A DNA stretch of 64,000 nt from Planctomycetota bacterium (GTDB taxonomy: Bacteria; Planctomycetota; Phycisphaerae; Sedimentisphaerales; Anaerobacaceae): the NCBI GenBank assembly GCA_014384025.1, contig JACNGQ010000198.1, positions 1-64,000 of the forward strand, in the 5' to 3' direction. Shown in pieces: positions 52,596 through 61,849 of this stretch. Position 1 is the first letter of the stretch. The number at the start of each line of letters is the position of its first letter. The notes below the pieces were generated by a model, which saw only the letters and a list, made by a program, of their open reading frames with translations, searched no databases and had not been told where the DNA came from. The position numbers and the translations under genes are program-made.

Positions 52596-53888
52596 CTACA
52601 ACCGCCATGGGCTTCGCATCGCCCTTGATAGCATTCGATTGGCCTGTTCATCGTTGATAAAGCGTTCCTTGTCAGGGTCCCATTTTAGTTTTCGCCCCAA
52701 CAGCATTGAAATATTGCCGATGTGTGCGATTGTAAAGCAACGATGGCCTATCTCCGGCGGAAAATAACAGTCCTTACGAGATTTAACACAATCAAGGAAG
52801 TTCCGCTGCTCACCTGCCTTACACGTATAAAGATGAATCTCATTCGGCTCAATCACAGAATCCAGAATGGATTCAGGTTCGGCCTGCAGTTTCGCCCTCC
52901 AGCCGCGATTACCTATCCACCCCTCCGACCCTTCGAACCGCAGACTTGGAGTACCCGAAGTCACTATCAGCCTGACTCCGCTGGCATATTTATATTCGAT
53001 TTTAAATTCTTTTGCGCTGTTATAAAGTCCGTCCCGCCAGAATTCACCTTTTCCTTCAACCTCCACCGGCCCGGTATGTTCAGTATCGTTTCCCCACTGA
53101 GCACCGTCCAGAAGATGCGCTCCCCAGTCCGTTAACATCCCTCCCGAATAATCATGTATCCATCGAAAGTTCCAGTGAATGCGGTCTTTGTTATATGGTG
53201 CGTATGGTGCCGGGCCAAGCCACATATCATAATCAAAACCATCCGGCACGGGCATAGGTGTAGGGTCTCCGGGCGTATCCGGCCCGCTCGGCAGCTCTAC
53301 CCGGATAGTGTGCACCTTGCCGATTCTGCCATTACGAACCAGTTCGCACATTCTAAGATAAACGTCAACTGACCTGTCTTCCGTTGACCACTGAAAAACT
53401 CGGTTATAACGCTTCATCGTCTCACAAAGTATCCTGCCTTCCTCAACGGTCAGTGTCGGTTTCTCGCATTCGACATCCTTGCCCGCCTTGGCCGCCATTA
53501 TTGAAATTGGTACGTGCCAGTGATCGGGTGTCGAAATCATCACCGCGTCGATATCATCTCGCTCAATAATTTCTCGAAAATCCTTGTAAGTCGCACAATC
53601 TTTATTGCCGTATTTCTTGTTCACCATATCGCGGGCTATGTTCATGTGACTGGTTTCAACATCGCAAACCGCGACAGCCTGGGCATCTGCGTTTCCCAGA
53701 AAGTTCGTTAGATTAACCGCTCTGCCGTGATCGCCCACCCCGATAAAACCAATTGTAATCCGCTCACTGGCCGCAACAGTCCCCGTCTTACCAAGCGCCG
53801 AAGACCGAACCAAATAAGGAAAACCAACCGCCCCCGCAGATACACCAGCTACCTTTCTTAAAAACTGCCGCCTATTAATATTTTTCAT
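52596..53888 (-). CDS. Tat-exported Gfo/Idh/MocA oxidoreductase, copy 1
   Basis: 430 aa. Twin-arginine signal NRRQFLRKVAGVSAGAVGFPYLV. The NAD-binding domain starts ITIGFIGVGDHG; AVAVCDVETSHM, ISTPDHWHVPISIMAAKAGKDVECEKPTLTVEEGR follow. Here the usual EKP Lys is present (ECEKP). C-terminal domain: WLGPAPYAPYNKDRIHWNFRWIHDYSGGMLTDWGAHLLDGAQWG. Family members in planctomycetes are thought to oxidise sugars outside the cytoplasm. AGAGGAG precedes the ATG. Confidence 0.9.
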   Translation of the reverse strand: MKNINRRQFLRKVAGVSAGAVGFPYLVRSSALGKTGTVAASERITIGFIGVGDHGRAVNLTNFLGNADAQAVAVCDVETSHMNIARDMVNKKYGNKDCATYKDFREIIERDDIDAVMISTPDHWHVPISIMAAKAGKDVECEKPTLTVEEGRILCETMKRYNRVFQWSTEDRSVDVYLRMCELVRNGRIGKVHTIRVELPSGPDTPGDPTPMPVPDGFDYDMWLGPAPYAPYNKDRIHWNFRWIHDYSGGMLTDWGAHLLDGAQWGNDTEHTGPVEVEGKGEFWRDGLYNSAKEFKIEYKYASGVRLIVTSGTPSLRFEGSEGWIGNRGWRAKLQAEPESILDSVIEPNEIHLYTCKAGEQRNFLDCVKSRKDCYFPPEIGHRCFTIAHIGNISMLLGRKLKWDPDKERFINDEQANRMLSRAMRSPWRL

Positions 53889-53934
53889 AATAAAAACACT
53901 CCTCTATCGTAACTAATAAGCAACGATTGTTTTC

Positions 53935-53970
53935 CAATAGTCAATAGTAAATAATAAATAGTAAATATCA
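53935..53970. repeat. ATAGTCAATAGTAAATA-type repeat overlapping a stop codon
   Basis: CAATAGTCAATAGTAAATAATAAATAGTAAATATCAA abuts copy 2 of the oxidoreductase genes; its final TCA supplies the minus-strand stop TGA. Confidence 0.6.
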
Positions 53971-55329
53971 AATGTGCCACGGGCTTCGCATCGACCTTGT
54001 CATCATCCTTTCGGCCTGTTCGTCGTTGACAAATTGCTCCCTGTCAGGGTCCCATTTCAAGTCCCGCCCCAACCGCATTGCTATATTACCGAGATGTGAA
54101 ATCGTTATGGAACGGTGAGCCGTTTCAATCGGAGCGACAGTCTCCTTTCGCGAAATCACACAATCGATAAAATTCCGCGAATGATCATCGCTTTTATACA
54201 GATGTATTTCGTTCGGCCCGATGACGGATTCGAGCAGTGACTTCGGTTGAGCATCGTGACGTCCACGGTCCGCCCATATCCGGCCTTCCGTGCCCTCGAA
54301 CGTTACTCCGCCGCGCTCCTTGTTCGAGATAATTAATTTTACGCCGTTCTTATATATACACTCGAAATAGAATTCCTTTGCCGTATTATAAAAACCGTCT
54401 TTGGCAAACACGCCTTTGGCATTTACTATTTCCACCGGCCCTGTATCTTCCGTCCCCATACCCCATTGTGCGATATCAGGGTGGTGCCCTCCCCAGTCCG
54501 TAACCTGCCCACCGGAGTAATCCAGCAGCCACCTAAAATTAACATGGCAGCGGGCGGGGCAGTAGGGGGCATAAGGAGCCGGGCCGAGCCACATGTCATA
54601 GTTAAAACCTTCCGGCACAGGCTTGGGCTTTGTACGATTACCTTGTTTTGAAATATCAGGTGTCCCGCCCGGCAGGCCGCACTTTACAGTATGCAGTTTC
54701 CCAATCCTTCCGTTTCGAACTAATTCGCAAGCACGCCTGAAATTATGGTCCGAACGCTGCTGGCTTCCGGTTTGGAAAACTCGGCCGCATCGTTTAACCG
54801 CATCGCTCATCGCACGTCCCTCCGGAATGGTCAGTGATAAAGGCTTTTCGCCATAGATGTCCTTGCCGGCCATTGCCGCTTCGATAACAACAATGGAATG
54901 CCAGTGGTCAGGAAGCGCAACCAAAACCACGTCGATATCATCACGTTCTATCACCCTGCGAAAATCTTCATACGAAGTGCATCCTCTGTAAGTGCCCGAT
55001 TCCGCCCTAAGGCCATAGTGTTCTACGACTATCCTCTTTGCAGGCTCACGGCCGCCGACACGGTTGTCCCAGTATCCGTTGCTCTCACGATTTACGTCAC
55101 AAACAGCAACAATCTGTACCCGTTCGTCCCTCAAAAAACTATTCAAATCATTGATACCCTGGTTCCCCGTGCCGATACAACCCATGGTAATCCTGTTGCT
55201 TGGCGCAGCATTGCCTGCTTTACCCAGCGATGATGAAGGGACAATATAAGGAAATGCTATTGCCGCCCCGGCAAAACCTGTTGACTTTTTCAAAAAACCG
55301 CGACGTGAGATATAATGTCCCGGATTCAT
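53968..55329 (-). CDS. Tat-exported Gfo/Idh/MocA oxidoreductase, copy 2
   Basis: 453 aa from ATG 55329, chosen over 55347 for GGAGG upstream. Tat motif SRRGFLKKSTGFAGAAIAFPYIVPSSSLGK. NAD domain ITMGCIGTGNQG, then AVCDVN, LVALPDHWHSIVVIEAAMAGKDIYGEKPLSLTIPEGR and GRVFQTGSQQRSDHNFRRACELVRNGRIGKLHTV. C-terminal NFRWLLDYSGGQVTDWGGHHPDIAQWG. It is paralogous to copy 1 along its whole length, so the pair arose by tandem duplication and has diverged in the middle. Confidence 0.92.
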   Translation of the reverse strand: MNPGHYISRRGFLKKSTGFAGAAIAFPYIVPSSSLGKAGNAAPSNRITMGCIGTGNQGINDLNSFLRDERVQIVAVCDVNRESNGYWDNRVGGREPAKRIVVEHYGLRAESGTYRGCTSYEDFRRVIERDDIDVVLVALPDHWHSIVVIEAAMAGKDIYGEKPLSLTIPEGRAMSDAVKRCGRVFQTGSQQRSDHNFRRACELVRNGRIGKLHTVKCGLPGGTPDISKQGNRTKPKPVPEGFNYDMWLGPAPYAPYCPARCHVNFRWLLDYSGGQVTDWGGHHPDIAQWGMGTEDTGPVEIVNAKGVFAKDGFYNTAKEFYFECIYKNGVKLIISNKERGGVTFEGTEGRIWADRGRHDAQPKSLLESVIGPNEIHLYKSDDHSRNFIDCVISRKETVAPIETAHRSITISHLGNIAMRLGRDLKWDPDREQFVNDEQAERMMTRSMRSPWHI

Positions 55330-55360
55330 ACTACAACCTCCAATCATTATTCAAATGTAT

Positions 55361-56809
55361 TTAGAATGACAGAAGACACTGCCAGATATACGTGTATCCG
55401 AGGGCGTCGATGTCCTCCCAGATTTGCTGGACCATTGCCTTGTCACCCGTGATTTCGGGCAAATCCCTGACTCGCTGCTCCCATGGAAAACATACTCCGG
55501 GTTTCACCGCTGGCGTCGCCCGGCCGGCCATACCCTTAACTTTCTCTCGTGATTCCACCGACGCGGGCAAATCGCAAGGCGGCGTATCGGTCGGCGCCTC
55601 AAAGCTGCCCGATGCATAAACACCATGCTCACGGCACACCTGATTCATCACCTTCATATTTTCTATATTGGTGTCATCCTGCATAATGGCTCCGGCGTCC
55701 ATTATATAACCGCCATCCTTGGCAACTTCTTTGATGACACGCATGCAGAACTCCCGCACTTCCTCAGGCGTACCCCAGCTCAACAGCATGTTCGGGATGC
55801 CGCCGCTGATAGCAAACTTATCATGCAGGCTGCGATGCACTTCGAAGATATCGTCTTGGTCGCAGTGGAAAACGATGCTTCTATCAGGCAGTTCGCGGAA
55901 AGTCTCGAAGTGATGTTTCCACCTGCCCTCGGCGTAAAACAGCGTCTGATGGCCGTTTTTCCAGAACTCCTCGATACATGGTTTGAGCGTTGGCCAGTAG
56001 TGGGACTCGAATTGTTTCGGGTTGAAGAAAGGCACGCAACCGCGATGCATCCAATAACCAATAGGCACCTGATTGCTCGGATCGGCAGTAGTCAGCCCCA
56101 CGTTGATTAAGTGCGGCATAAGCGCCTCGCAGGCCTTGAGCACTTTCTTGGGCTGCGTATGCATGTCATCCACCAGCCCCAGGTAGCCCCGCATTTTGTC
56201 TGCTATGATGTCGAACGGCGCTTTGAAGATACCTGCGATAGCCGACCCAGTACCGCATTCGGAACGAAGTCTCGCGATTTGCGGGCCAAAGGCGTAGAAA
56301 TATTGAAGCATGGCCATACCGCTCTTAACTAATGCCAGGTTGTTTCGCTTTGTCGAAGCCTCGCCAATCCTGCTGACTTCTGTGGAAACACGCGGCAGCC
56401 AGGTCTCGTAGAGAAAGCCGGTCGGATCGTCAATTAACGCATCGTATTCATCTGCCTTCATGAACGCCTCTCCTTCCGGCGGCTCGATATAGTTAAACCC
56501 GACCGTGTGAGGGATACCTATGCCGGGGATACCGTAGTAACGCAAACCTGCGGCCTGCGCCAGACCCGTCCATACATAAACCATATTTGGGACAACCGCG
56601 TCCCAGTCGAAATCCTTCGCGCACTTCACTGCGGCCTCGAAGGCCTTGTTGTAATCATGCGCAACATCTTGGCAAGTAAAACCTGCATATTTAGCCGTAA
56701 ACTCGGCAACAAACGGGCGAATTGGTATCATGTCCGGCTTTTCGTTTCGCATCGCCGTAATGTATCGATTCATTCGCTCGGAGTATAATTGTTCCATATC
56801 TTTAGCCAT
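55361..56809 (-). CDS. uroporphyrinogen decarboxylase-superfamily protein (methyltransferase-like)
   Basis: 482 aa. URO-D fold: ERMNRYITAMRNEKPDMIPIRPFVAEFTAKYAG, TGLAQAAGLRYYGIPGIGI, YWMHRGCVPFFNPKQFESHYWPTLK, HQTLFYAEGRWKHHFETFRELPDRSIVFHCDQDDIFEVHRSL, YIMDAGAIMQDDTNIENMKVM. It lacks any neighbouring haem genes, so a demethylase or corrinoid methyltransferase role is more likely than haem synthesis. GGAGCAGAAT precedes the ATG. Confidence 0.82.
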   Translation of the reverse strand: MAKDMEQLYSERMNRYITAMRNEKPDMIPIRPFVAEFTAKYAGFTCQDVAHDYNKAFEAAVKCAKDFDWDAVVPNMVYVWTGLAQAAGLRYYGIPGIGIPHTVGFNYIEPPEGEAFMKADEYDALIDDPTGFLYETWLPRVSTEVSRIGEASTKRNNLALVKSGMAMLQYFYAFGPQIARLRSECGTGSAIAGIFKAPFDIIADKMRGYLGLVDDMHTQPKKVLKACEALMPHLINVGLTTADPSNQVPIGYWMHRGCVPFFNPKQFESHYWPTLKPCIEEFWKNGHQTLFYAEGRWKHHFETFRELPDRSIVFHCDQDDIFEVHRSLHDKFAISGGIPNMLLSWGTPEEVREFCMRVIKEVAKDGGYIMDAGAIMQDDTNIENMKVMNQVCREHGVYASGSFEAPTDTPPCDLPASVESREKVKGMAGRATPAVKPGVCFPWEQRVRDLPEITGDKAMVQQIWEDIDALGYTYIWQCLLSF

Positions 56810-56927
56810 ATCATTCTGCTCCTTTTTTGGAATTGGCTCAGCTTCTCTCGAAATTCAAAAAAACGTTTTAATCTACACTTAACATACCTGAATCATGCCA
56901 AAACGTCAAGCAGGCCTCCCCAGAATA

Positions 56928-59354
56928 TCACTCATCAAGCACCACTATTTGAAACTGTTCGTCAGTTTTTTCCAATCGGCACTTGATTGTCCCTGTGCTT
57001 TCAAGGCCGTCTGCTTTCATAGTGATTTGTTCGGAAGTCGGAAGAAGCGCTGACAGCTCGCCGTCGGATATTTTTGCCTTCAACAAATAACCTCCCTCAA
57101 TCCGTTCCAGACTTGCTTCATCAGGCACCTTGTCCGTGTGACGATGGGGACGATAAAGTGTCACGAATTCCACCTGTCTTTTTTTATTTTCTGTCTTCGC
57201 CGTTAAATGCCATTCACGCAGCTTAATTCTCGGGCGGGGATTGGGATCGTATTGGTCCGTCTGACTGAATGTCAAAGCAGATGGCGTAAGAAAATCAATG
57301 TCACAAACTACATCATCATTTCGAACACGGACATTATGCTGACCATCGACATCAATCTTATTGATAGCGTGCAGCCAGTATTCATAAGTCGCCGGCTCTC
57401 TCGCCTCCAGACGGTCATAGACGACCACTAATTCCGGCTTGACAAAAATAATACTCCGTGTAAAACGCTCCAGCGGTGGCTCATAAGCCTTTCCCGCCTC
57501 TCCGACAACTATATCAATTGAAGGCGTGGTCTTGAATGAAACGATTTTACCCTGGGCTTTGGACGTACGCCTGCCTTGGCCCTTCCCGTTGACAGTGATA
57601 TTGTTGACCGAGCGTGTGCTCCACATCCAGTTCTTGTGATGATCGCTGCCGTAACTGTCCCTGTAACCCGAGCGAATAAGCAGACGCTTACCATAACCCC
57701 ACAAAAGAAAGGAATTATTTGCCTCATAACCGTGAGATTGCGTACCGAAAGGACTGGATTTGAAAACCACCTGAACACTATTGCCCGCATCTGTCAGACT
57801 GGTATTCAGGTAGGCCTGTCCCGTACCTTTGAATAATCGTGATTTCTCAAGCTCATCAAACGGTATCGCCTGTACCTCAGGAAGTTCGCCGCGAATAAAA
57901 CCAATATAGCCGTCTGCGTTCGCAGGACCTCCGAGCTGCTCGACATACCACCGCCAATGTCCGTTTTGTGCCTGCGCCGAAAATGTGCTCATTATCGGCA
58001 TATAACTTTCTGCCCTCTTATTGGCAGTCAGGTCACCGAAGCCGCCGCCCCTCTTGCCCGGCGGTATAAGGTAAATAGGATAATATCCGACCTTCGAAAA
58101 GTAAGGTTTATCATAAGCGTTGATACCCATAGCCTCACGCATCACATCCGCCCACCAGGTAAAACGGTTCTGATAGCTCGACCAGTAGGAAGTACCCTCG
58201 TGCCAGCCGCCGTCGTCATCGCTCCATACAGGATACACGTTGAAGAAAACATTCGTGGCAAACCACACCCAGTCATCGGCCCCCTCGACCTCGCCAAGAA
58301 AAGCGATGCCAACCTCACCCAGGAAATGCCACGCCCGGTTTGCATGGCTGCCGTATGGCTGCCACAGATGCCGCGGACAAAGATGCTCATACATCTCATC
58401 CCCGCGAACCTTCATCACCGCTCGGCATATTTTCTTCTCCTGCTCGCTCAGCAGGTCATTAACAAAAGTATATGTTCGCGAAAAGTAATAATTATAAGGC
58501 ATTCCTGCCTCGTCATTGTATCGATAGCCCGTACTGCCCTTCGGGTCCCATTTGGCGCATTCCATCAGGATACGCCTGGCCTCAGTGCCGTACTTTTCCT
58601 GCCCGCCAATCAATCGCGTAAATGCCAGCGTTGCAGCGCTGTTAAGCGCACTGATTGTATATGTCCGGTTTCCCCACCAAATTTCCCGCCATGCGTCGCT
58701 GTTTCGCACTATATCTTTCGGATACTTCGGGGGTTCTTCAGTAGAAGGCGGCTTTGCCATAATCCTTTCACAGTCCCTGACAAGCTCATCATACTCCTTT
58801 TTCATCTTGCCTTTTGCCAGTTTCCGCAAACGCCCGACATTCTCAGGACGCATAAAAAGTCGCGGATGACTTTTAGGTATTCGCCCAATCAAATCCTTTC
58901 GTGCTGGCAGCGGCATCTTTGCCGCATCATCGGCGATAGTGAACATCCGCGGTTGGCTCCAGTTCGTATATCGGCCATTTTTGTCCTTACCCCGATATTT
59001 CCAGGTGTATGATCCGGATGGAAAAGTCTCCGACGGACAATAAACGTTGAATTCTATATCTTTCCATTGAAAACTAATATTTGCATTCCGCTCGGTACCT
59101 GAGCATGAAACCTCCCACGTCAATCCCTGTTGCGGCCGCCAGCTAAAACTCGGAGGATTCACACCAGACACTGAACCGGCGGCGGGGCGGTAACCCCATT
59201 CGCCCGGCTCGGCGGGGCGTTCATCTAATTTAAGCTCCTGTCCTCTCACAGTACTTGACACAACCAGTAACAACACAAAGCAAAGACTCATCAGAAACCC
59301 GTTTGTTATAGCTTTACCGGAATAGCACCTATGGTTTTTTCTTTTCGATTTCAT
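56928..59354 (-). CDS. exported heparinase II/III-family polysaccharide lyase (DUF4962)
   Basis: 808 aa from ATG 59354 (GAGGAG upstream); the tracked start adds 17 residues. Signal segment ~15-40. Residues ~45-400 are DUF4962 with an (alpha/alpha) toroid: SHPRLFMRPENVGRLRKLAKG, NRTYTISALNSAATLAFTRLIGGQ, HLWQPYGSHANRAWHFLGEVGIAFLGEVEGADDW, DGGWHEGTSYWSSYQNRFTWWADVMREA. A beta-sandwich C-terminal half follows (GTQSHGYEANNSFLLWGYGKRLLIRSGYRDSYGSDHHKNW). It probably cleaves acidic polysaccharides by beta-elimination. Substrate not inferable. Confidence 0.85.
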   Translation of the reverse strand: MKSKRKNHRCYSGKAITNGFLMSLCFVLLLVVSSTVRGQELKLDERPAEPGEWGYRPAAGSVSGVNPPSFSWRPQQGLTWEVSCSGTERNANISFQWKDIEFNVYCPSETFPSGSYTWKYRGKDKNGRYTNWSQPRMFTIADDAAKMPLPARKDLIGRIPKSHPRLFMRPENVGRLRKLAKGKMKKEYDELVRDCERIMAKPPSTEEPPKYPKDIVRNSDAWREIWWGNRTYTISALNSAATLAFTRLIGGQEKYGTEARRILMECAKWDPKGSTGYRYNDEAGMPYNYYFSRTYTFVNDLLSEQEKKICRAVMKVRGDEMYEHLCPRHLWQPYGSHANRAWHFLGEVGIAFLGEVEGADDWVWFATNVFFNVYPVWSDDDGGWHEGTSYWSSYQNRFTWWADVMREAMGINAYDKPYFSKVGYYPIYLIPPGKRGGGFGDLTANKRAESYMPIMSTFSAQAQNGHWRWYVEQLGGPANADGYIGFIRGELPEVQAIPFDELEKSRLFKGTGQAYLNTSLTDAGNSVQVVFKSSPFGTQSHGYEANNSFLLWGYGKRLLIRSGYRDSYGSDHHKNWMWSTRSVNNITVNGKGQGRRTSKAQGKIVSFKTTPSIDIVVGEAGKAYEPPLERFTRSIIFVKPELVVVYDRLEAREPATYEYWLHAINKIDVDGQHNVRVRNDDVVCDIDFLTPSALTFSQTDQYDPNPRPRIKLREWHLTAKTENKKRQVEFVTLYRPHRHTDKVPDEASLERIEGGYLLKAKISDGELSALLPTSEQITMKADGLESTGTIKCRLEKTDEQFQIVVLDE

Positions 59355-59469
59355 ACCGCAGCATCTCCTCATAAAGTAAAAGTTGTATATCAAGAAGCTG
59401 TTCAAAATTTACCTGACAGCCGTCCTTAAGCCCATCAGGTTCGACGCCTCTCTCCTGTTATTGTTACTC

Positions 59470-60402
59470 CTATGAAAGCGTGCCGATTAATTCATTGATT
59501 GCTGCAATATTATTGCGGGTGCAATATTTCTTTATTCCTTCGACAATTTTCTCAGCGCATCCCGGCTCAATAAAACTTGCCGTTCCCACAGCCACCGATG
59601 ATGCCCCCGCGATAATAAATTCGATAGCATCCGAAGCCGTCCTGATACCCCCCATACCAAGAATCGGTATCCCGCTTCCTTTAGTAACTTCATTATAGAC
59701 TTTATTGATAAGATATACCGCTATTGGCTTTATCGCCGGGCCCGATAGTCCGCCGGTCCGATTTGCAAGAACAGGCTTGCGGCTTTCGATATCAATCACC
59801 ATCGCCGTAAACGTATTGATGAGGCTAAGCGCATCGGCTCCCCCCTCAACCGCCGCATGTGCAATCACGCTTATGTCCGTAACGGCAGGTGACAGCTTCA
59901 CCATCAGAACCTTCTCACCGGCAGCTTCTTTCACCGCTGAAGTAATTTCTTTCACCTGCCCGGGCTCTGTTCCGAAACTTATCCCGCCTTTCTTGACATT
60001 GGGACAACTGATATTCAATTCGAATCCCGCTATCGCTTTTTCACCGCTCAGCCGCTGCACAACAGCTACATATTCATCGATGGTCTGACCGGCCACATTT
60101 ACAAAAACAGCAGGACTCATTTTTTCGAGAACAGGCAGCTTCTCCTCGATAAATCTATCTAATCCGATATTTGCCAGTCCAATCGCATTGAGCATGCCCG
60201 AATCTGTCTCGACAATCCTCGGTGTTGCGTTGCCTTTTCTTGGCTTGTCTGTAATGCTTTTTGTAGTAAATCCCCCGAGACAGTTAACATCCATAAAATC
60301 AGCCAGCTCATCGGCATACCCGCACGTCCCCGAAGCCGTCCACACCGGATTCGCCAACCGAATCCCCGCAAAATCAACCGTCATATCAACGCTCTGATTC
60401 AT
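59470..60402 (-). CDS. pyrD: dihydroorotate dehydrogenase B, catalytic subunit
   Basis: 310 aa. Class 1B marks: NPVWTASGTCGYADEL, ELNISCPNVKKGGISFG (active-site Cys), MVKLSPAVTDISVIA, NTFTAMVIDIESRKPVLANRTGGLSGPAIKPIAV, ILGMGGIRTASDAIEFIIAGASSVAVGTASF. Oxidises dihydroorotate in pyrimidine synthesis; needs the PyrK electron-transfer subunit, not present here. It overlaps the NUDIX gene by 17 bases. Confidence 0.96.
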   Translation of the reverse strand: MNQSVDMTVDFAGIRLANPVWTASGTCGYADELADFMDVNCLGGFTTKSITDKPRKGNATPRIVETDSGMLNAIGLANIGLDRFIEEKLPVLEKMSPAVFVNVAGQTIDEYVAVVQRLSGEKAIAGFELNISCPNVKKGGISFGTEPGQVKEITSAVKEAAGEKVLMVKLSPAVTDISVIAHAAVEGGADALSLINTFTAMVIDIESRKPVLANRTGGLSGPAIKPIAVYLINKVYNEVTKGSGIPILGMGGIRTASDAIEFIIAGASSVAVGTASFIEPGCAEKIVEGIKKYCTRNNIAAINELIGTLS

Positions 60403-60847
60403 TTTTTAGTTTTCCAACAGCAAACCTTATCACCTCGTCATGGTCGAACGCCAGATCTTCCGGCAGTTCTTCAATATCGAACCACTTTGCCTCGGCCGCA
60501 TCATCCCCGGCCTTTACCTTCGTTTGTTCCTCTTTCGCAATACCCATAAATACAATTGTAATCTGCCTGCCTCTCGGGTCACGTCCTACAGTACCGAAGG
60601 CACGCATCTGCTCCAGGTGCACTCCTGTTAATCCCGTCTCTTCTTCCAATTCTCTTACGATAGCATCCTCTAATTCCTCGTCCATATTAACGAATCCGCC
60701 CGGCACCGCCCACTTGCCTTTGAACGGTTCTCTCCCGCGTTTGATAAGCAGAACCCTAATTTTGCCGCCGGAATGGGTAAAGACAGTCGCATCGACAGTA
60801 ACCATCGGCCTGGGCCACTCATAAATATATTTACCTTTTGTGTTCAT
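60386..60847 (-). CDS. NUDIX hydrolase
   Basis: 153 aa. The Nudix box GGFVNMDEELEDAIVRELEEETGL is complete. The N-terminus PRPMVTVDATVFTHSGGKIRVLLIKRGREPFKGKWAVPGG resembles ADP-ribose or nucleotide-sugar pyrophosphatases. Translationally coupled to pyrD. Substrate unknown. Confidence 0.9.
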   Translation of the reverse strand: MNTKGKYIYEWPRPMVTVDATVFTHSGGKIRVLLIKRGREPFKGKWAVPGGFVNMDEELEDAIVRELEEETGLTGVHLEQMRAFGTVGRDPRGRQITIVFMGIAKEEQTKVKAGDDAAEAKWFDIEELPEDLAFDHDEVIRFAVGKLKNESER

Positions 60848-60979
60848 AAGATGCGAACGTTGTCCGGGGTACCATGTAATTTGGAATTATCTTATGATTT
60901 GAAAGGGGATATGTCTATCGAAAAAACAGGTGAAGGAATTTTATAATGCAGAGCCCCGACCGTATGGGAGAGGCCTTTT

Positions 60980-61849
60980 TCAATAATCCCGAAAGTTTCT
61001 CATCCACTCCGGCCAATCGGAAGGTTGAACACCGCCTGCTATAGTCCATGTTCCGTTTATATCAAAGCTCCTATGCCACTTAAATGTCCACAACTGCTTA
61101 AGTCCAATCTTTCGGACTGAGAAATCAAGAAAGACTCCGTTTGAATACTCGCCGTGCCGGTTCATACAGAAACGTTTCATTTGTAAAGCGCTCACTAAAT
61201 ACGTTGATATATCACCATCATATTCAGGCGGCGTATCGAAATCATACGGTTTACTTTCAACAAACGCACAGTCCAAAAACATTGGTATATTAGCCGCACC
61301 ATCGACATAAGCATTTCGCCAATTATCTTTTGTAGCTTCCCGCCCATGGATAAACTCCACCTCCGGCGAAGGATTACAAAGCCAGTTATTCATACCATAG
61401 CTGCCGGCCAGGTCGCCGGTCTGCTCAACAGGCCCCCACGCCGCAAATGGATCGTATGCACCTTCTTCTCGTAGTTTTACAGCCGTCGGGCAAAAACGCA
61501 TCTTTTCTTCATTACTGTAATACGGTCGCAGTGGCCCCAACCAGGCATAATTCTCCCATCCGCCCCGGTTAAAATCACCACTCCAGAAATAACCATCATG
61601 TTCACCGGTATACATCTCGAAAGCAACGGCCCACTGATGAAGATTGGATTGACAGGCAACCGCCTTGGCCTGTTTCTTGACCCGCTGCAGGGCTGGCATC
61701 AATATCGCTAACAATAAAGCAATAATGGCAATAACCACCAGCAGCTCAATTAAAGTGAAGCCTTTTTTTCTGCAAATTAGCTTTCGCTTTTTATATTGAT
61801 AAATGTGTAACCGGTAAGCAATCAAGAGTCTTTGAATTTTCTCATCCAC
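60980..61849 (-). CDS. pseudopilin-type protein 1 of tandem cluster
   Basis: 289 aa. The prepilin motif is preceded by an unusually long basic leader of about 30 residues ([26 protein letters not shown]). The ATG lies inside the 3' end of the preceding gene with GGAGTGG upstream, so translational coupling is likely. C-terminal half: CDFA..., [66 protein letters not shown], the shared tail. Confidence 0.85.
   Translation of the reverse strand: MDEKIQRLLIAYRLHIYQYKKRKLICRKKGFTLIELLVVIAIIALLLAILMPALQRVKKQAKAVACQSNLHQWAVAFEMYTGEHDGYFWSGDFNRGGWENYAWLGPLRPYYSNEEKMRFCPTAVKLREEGAYDPFAAWGPVEQTGDLAGSYGMNNWLCNPSPEVEFIHGREATKDNWRNAYVDGAANIPMFLDCAFVESKPYDFDTPPEYDGDISTYLVSALQMKRFCMNRHGEYSNGVFLDFSVRKIGLKQLWTFKWHRSFDINGTWTIAGGVQPSDWPEWMRNFRDY

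Noticed and set aside
57957-59012. 351-aa plus-strand ORF
   Set aside because: Antisense to the heparinase-family gene; low-complexity translation and no start signal. A shadow of GC-rich codon use.
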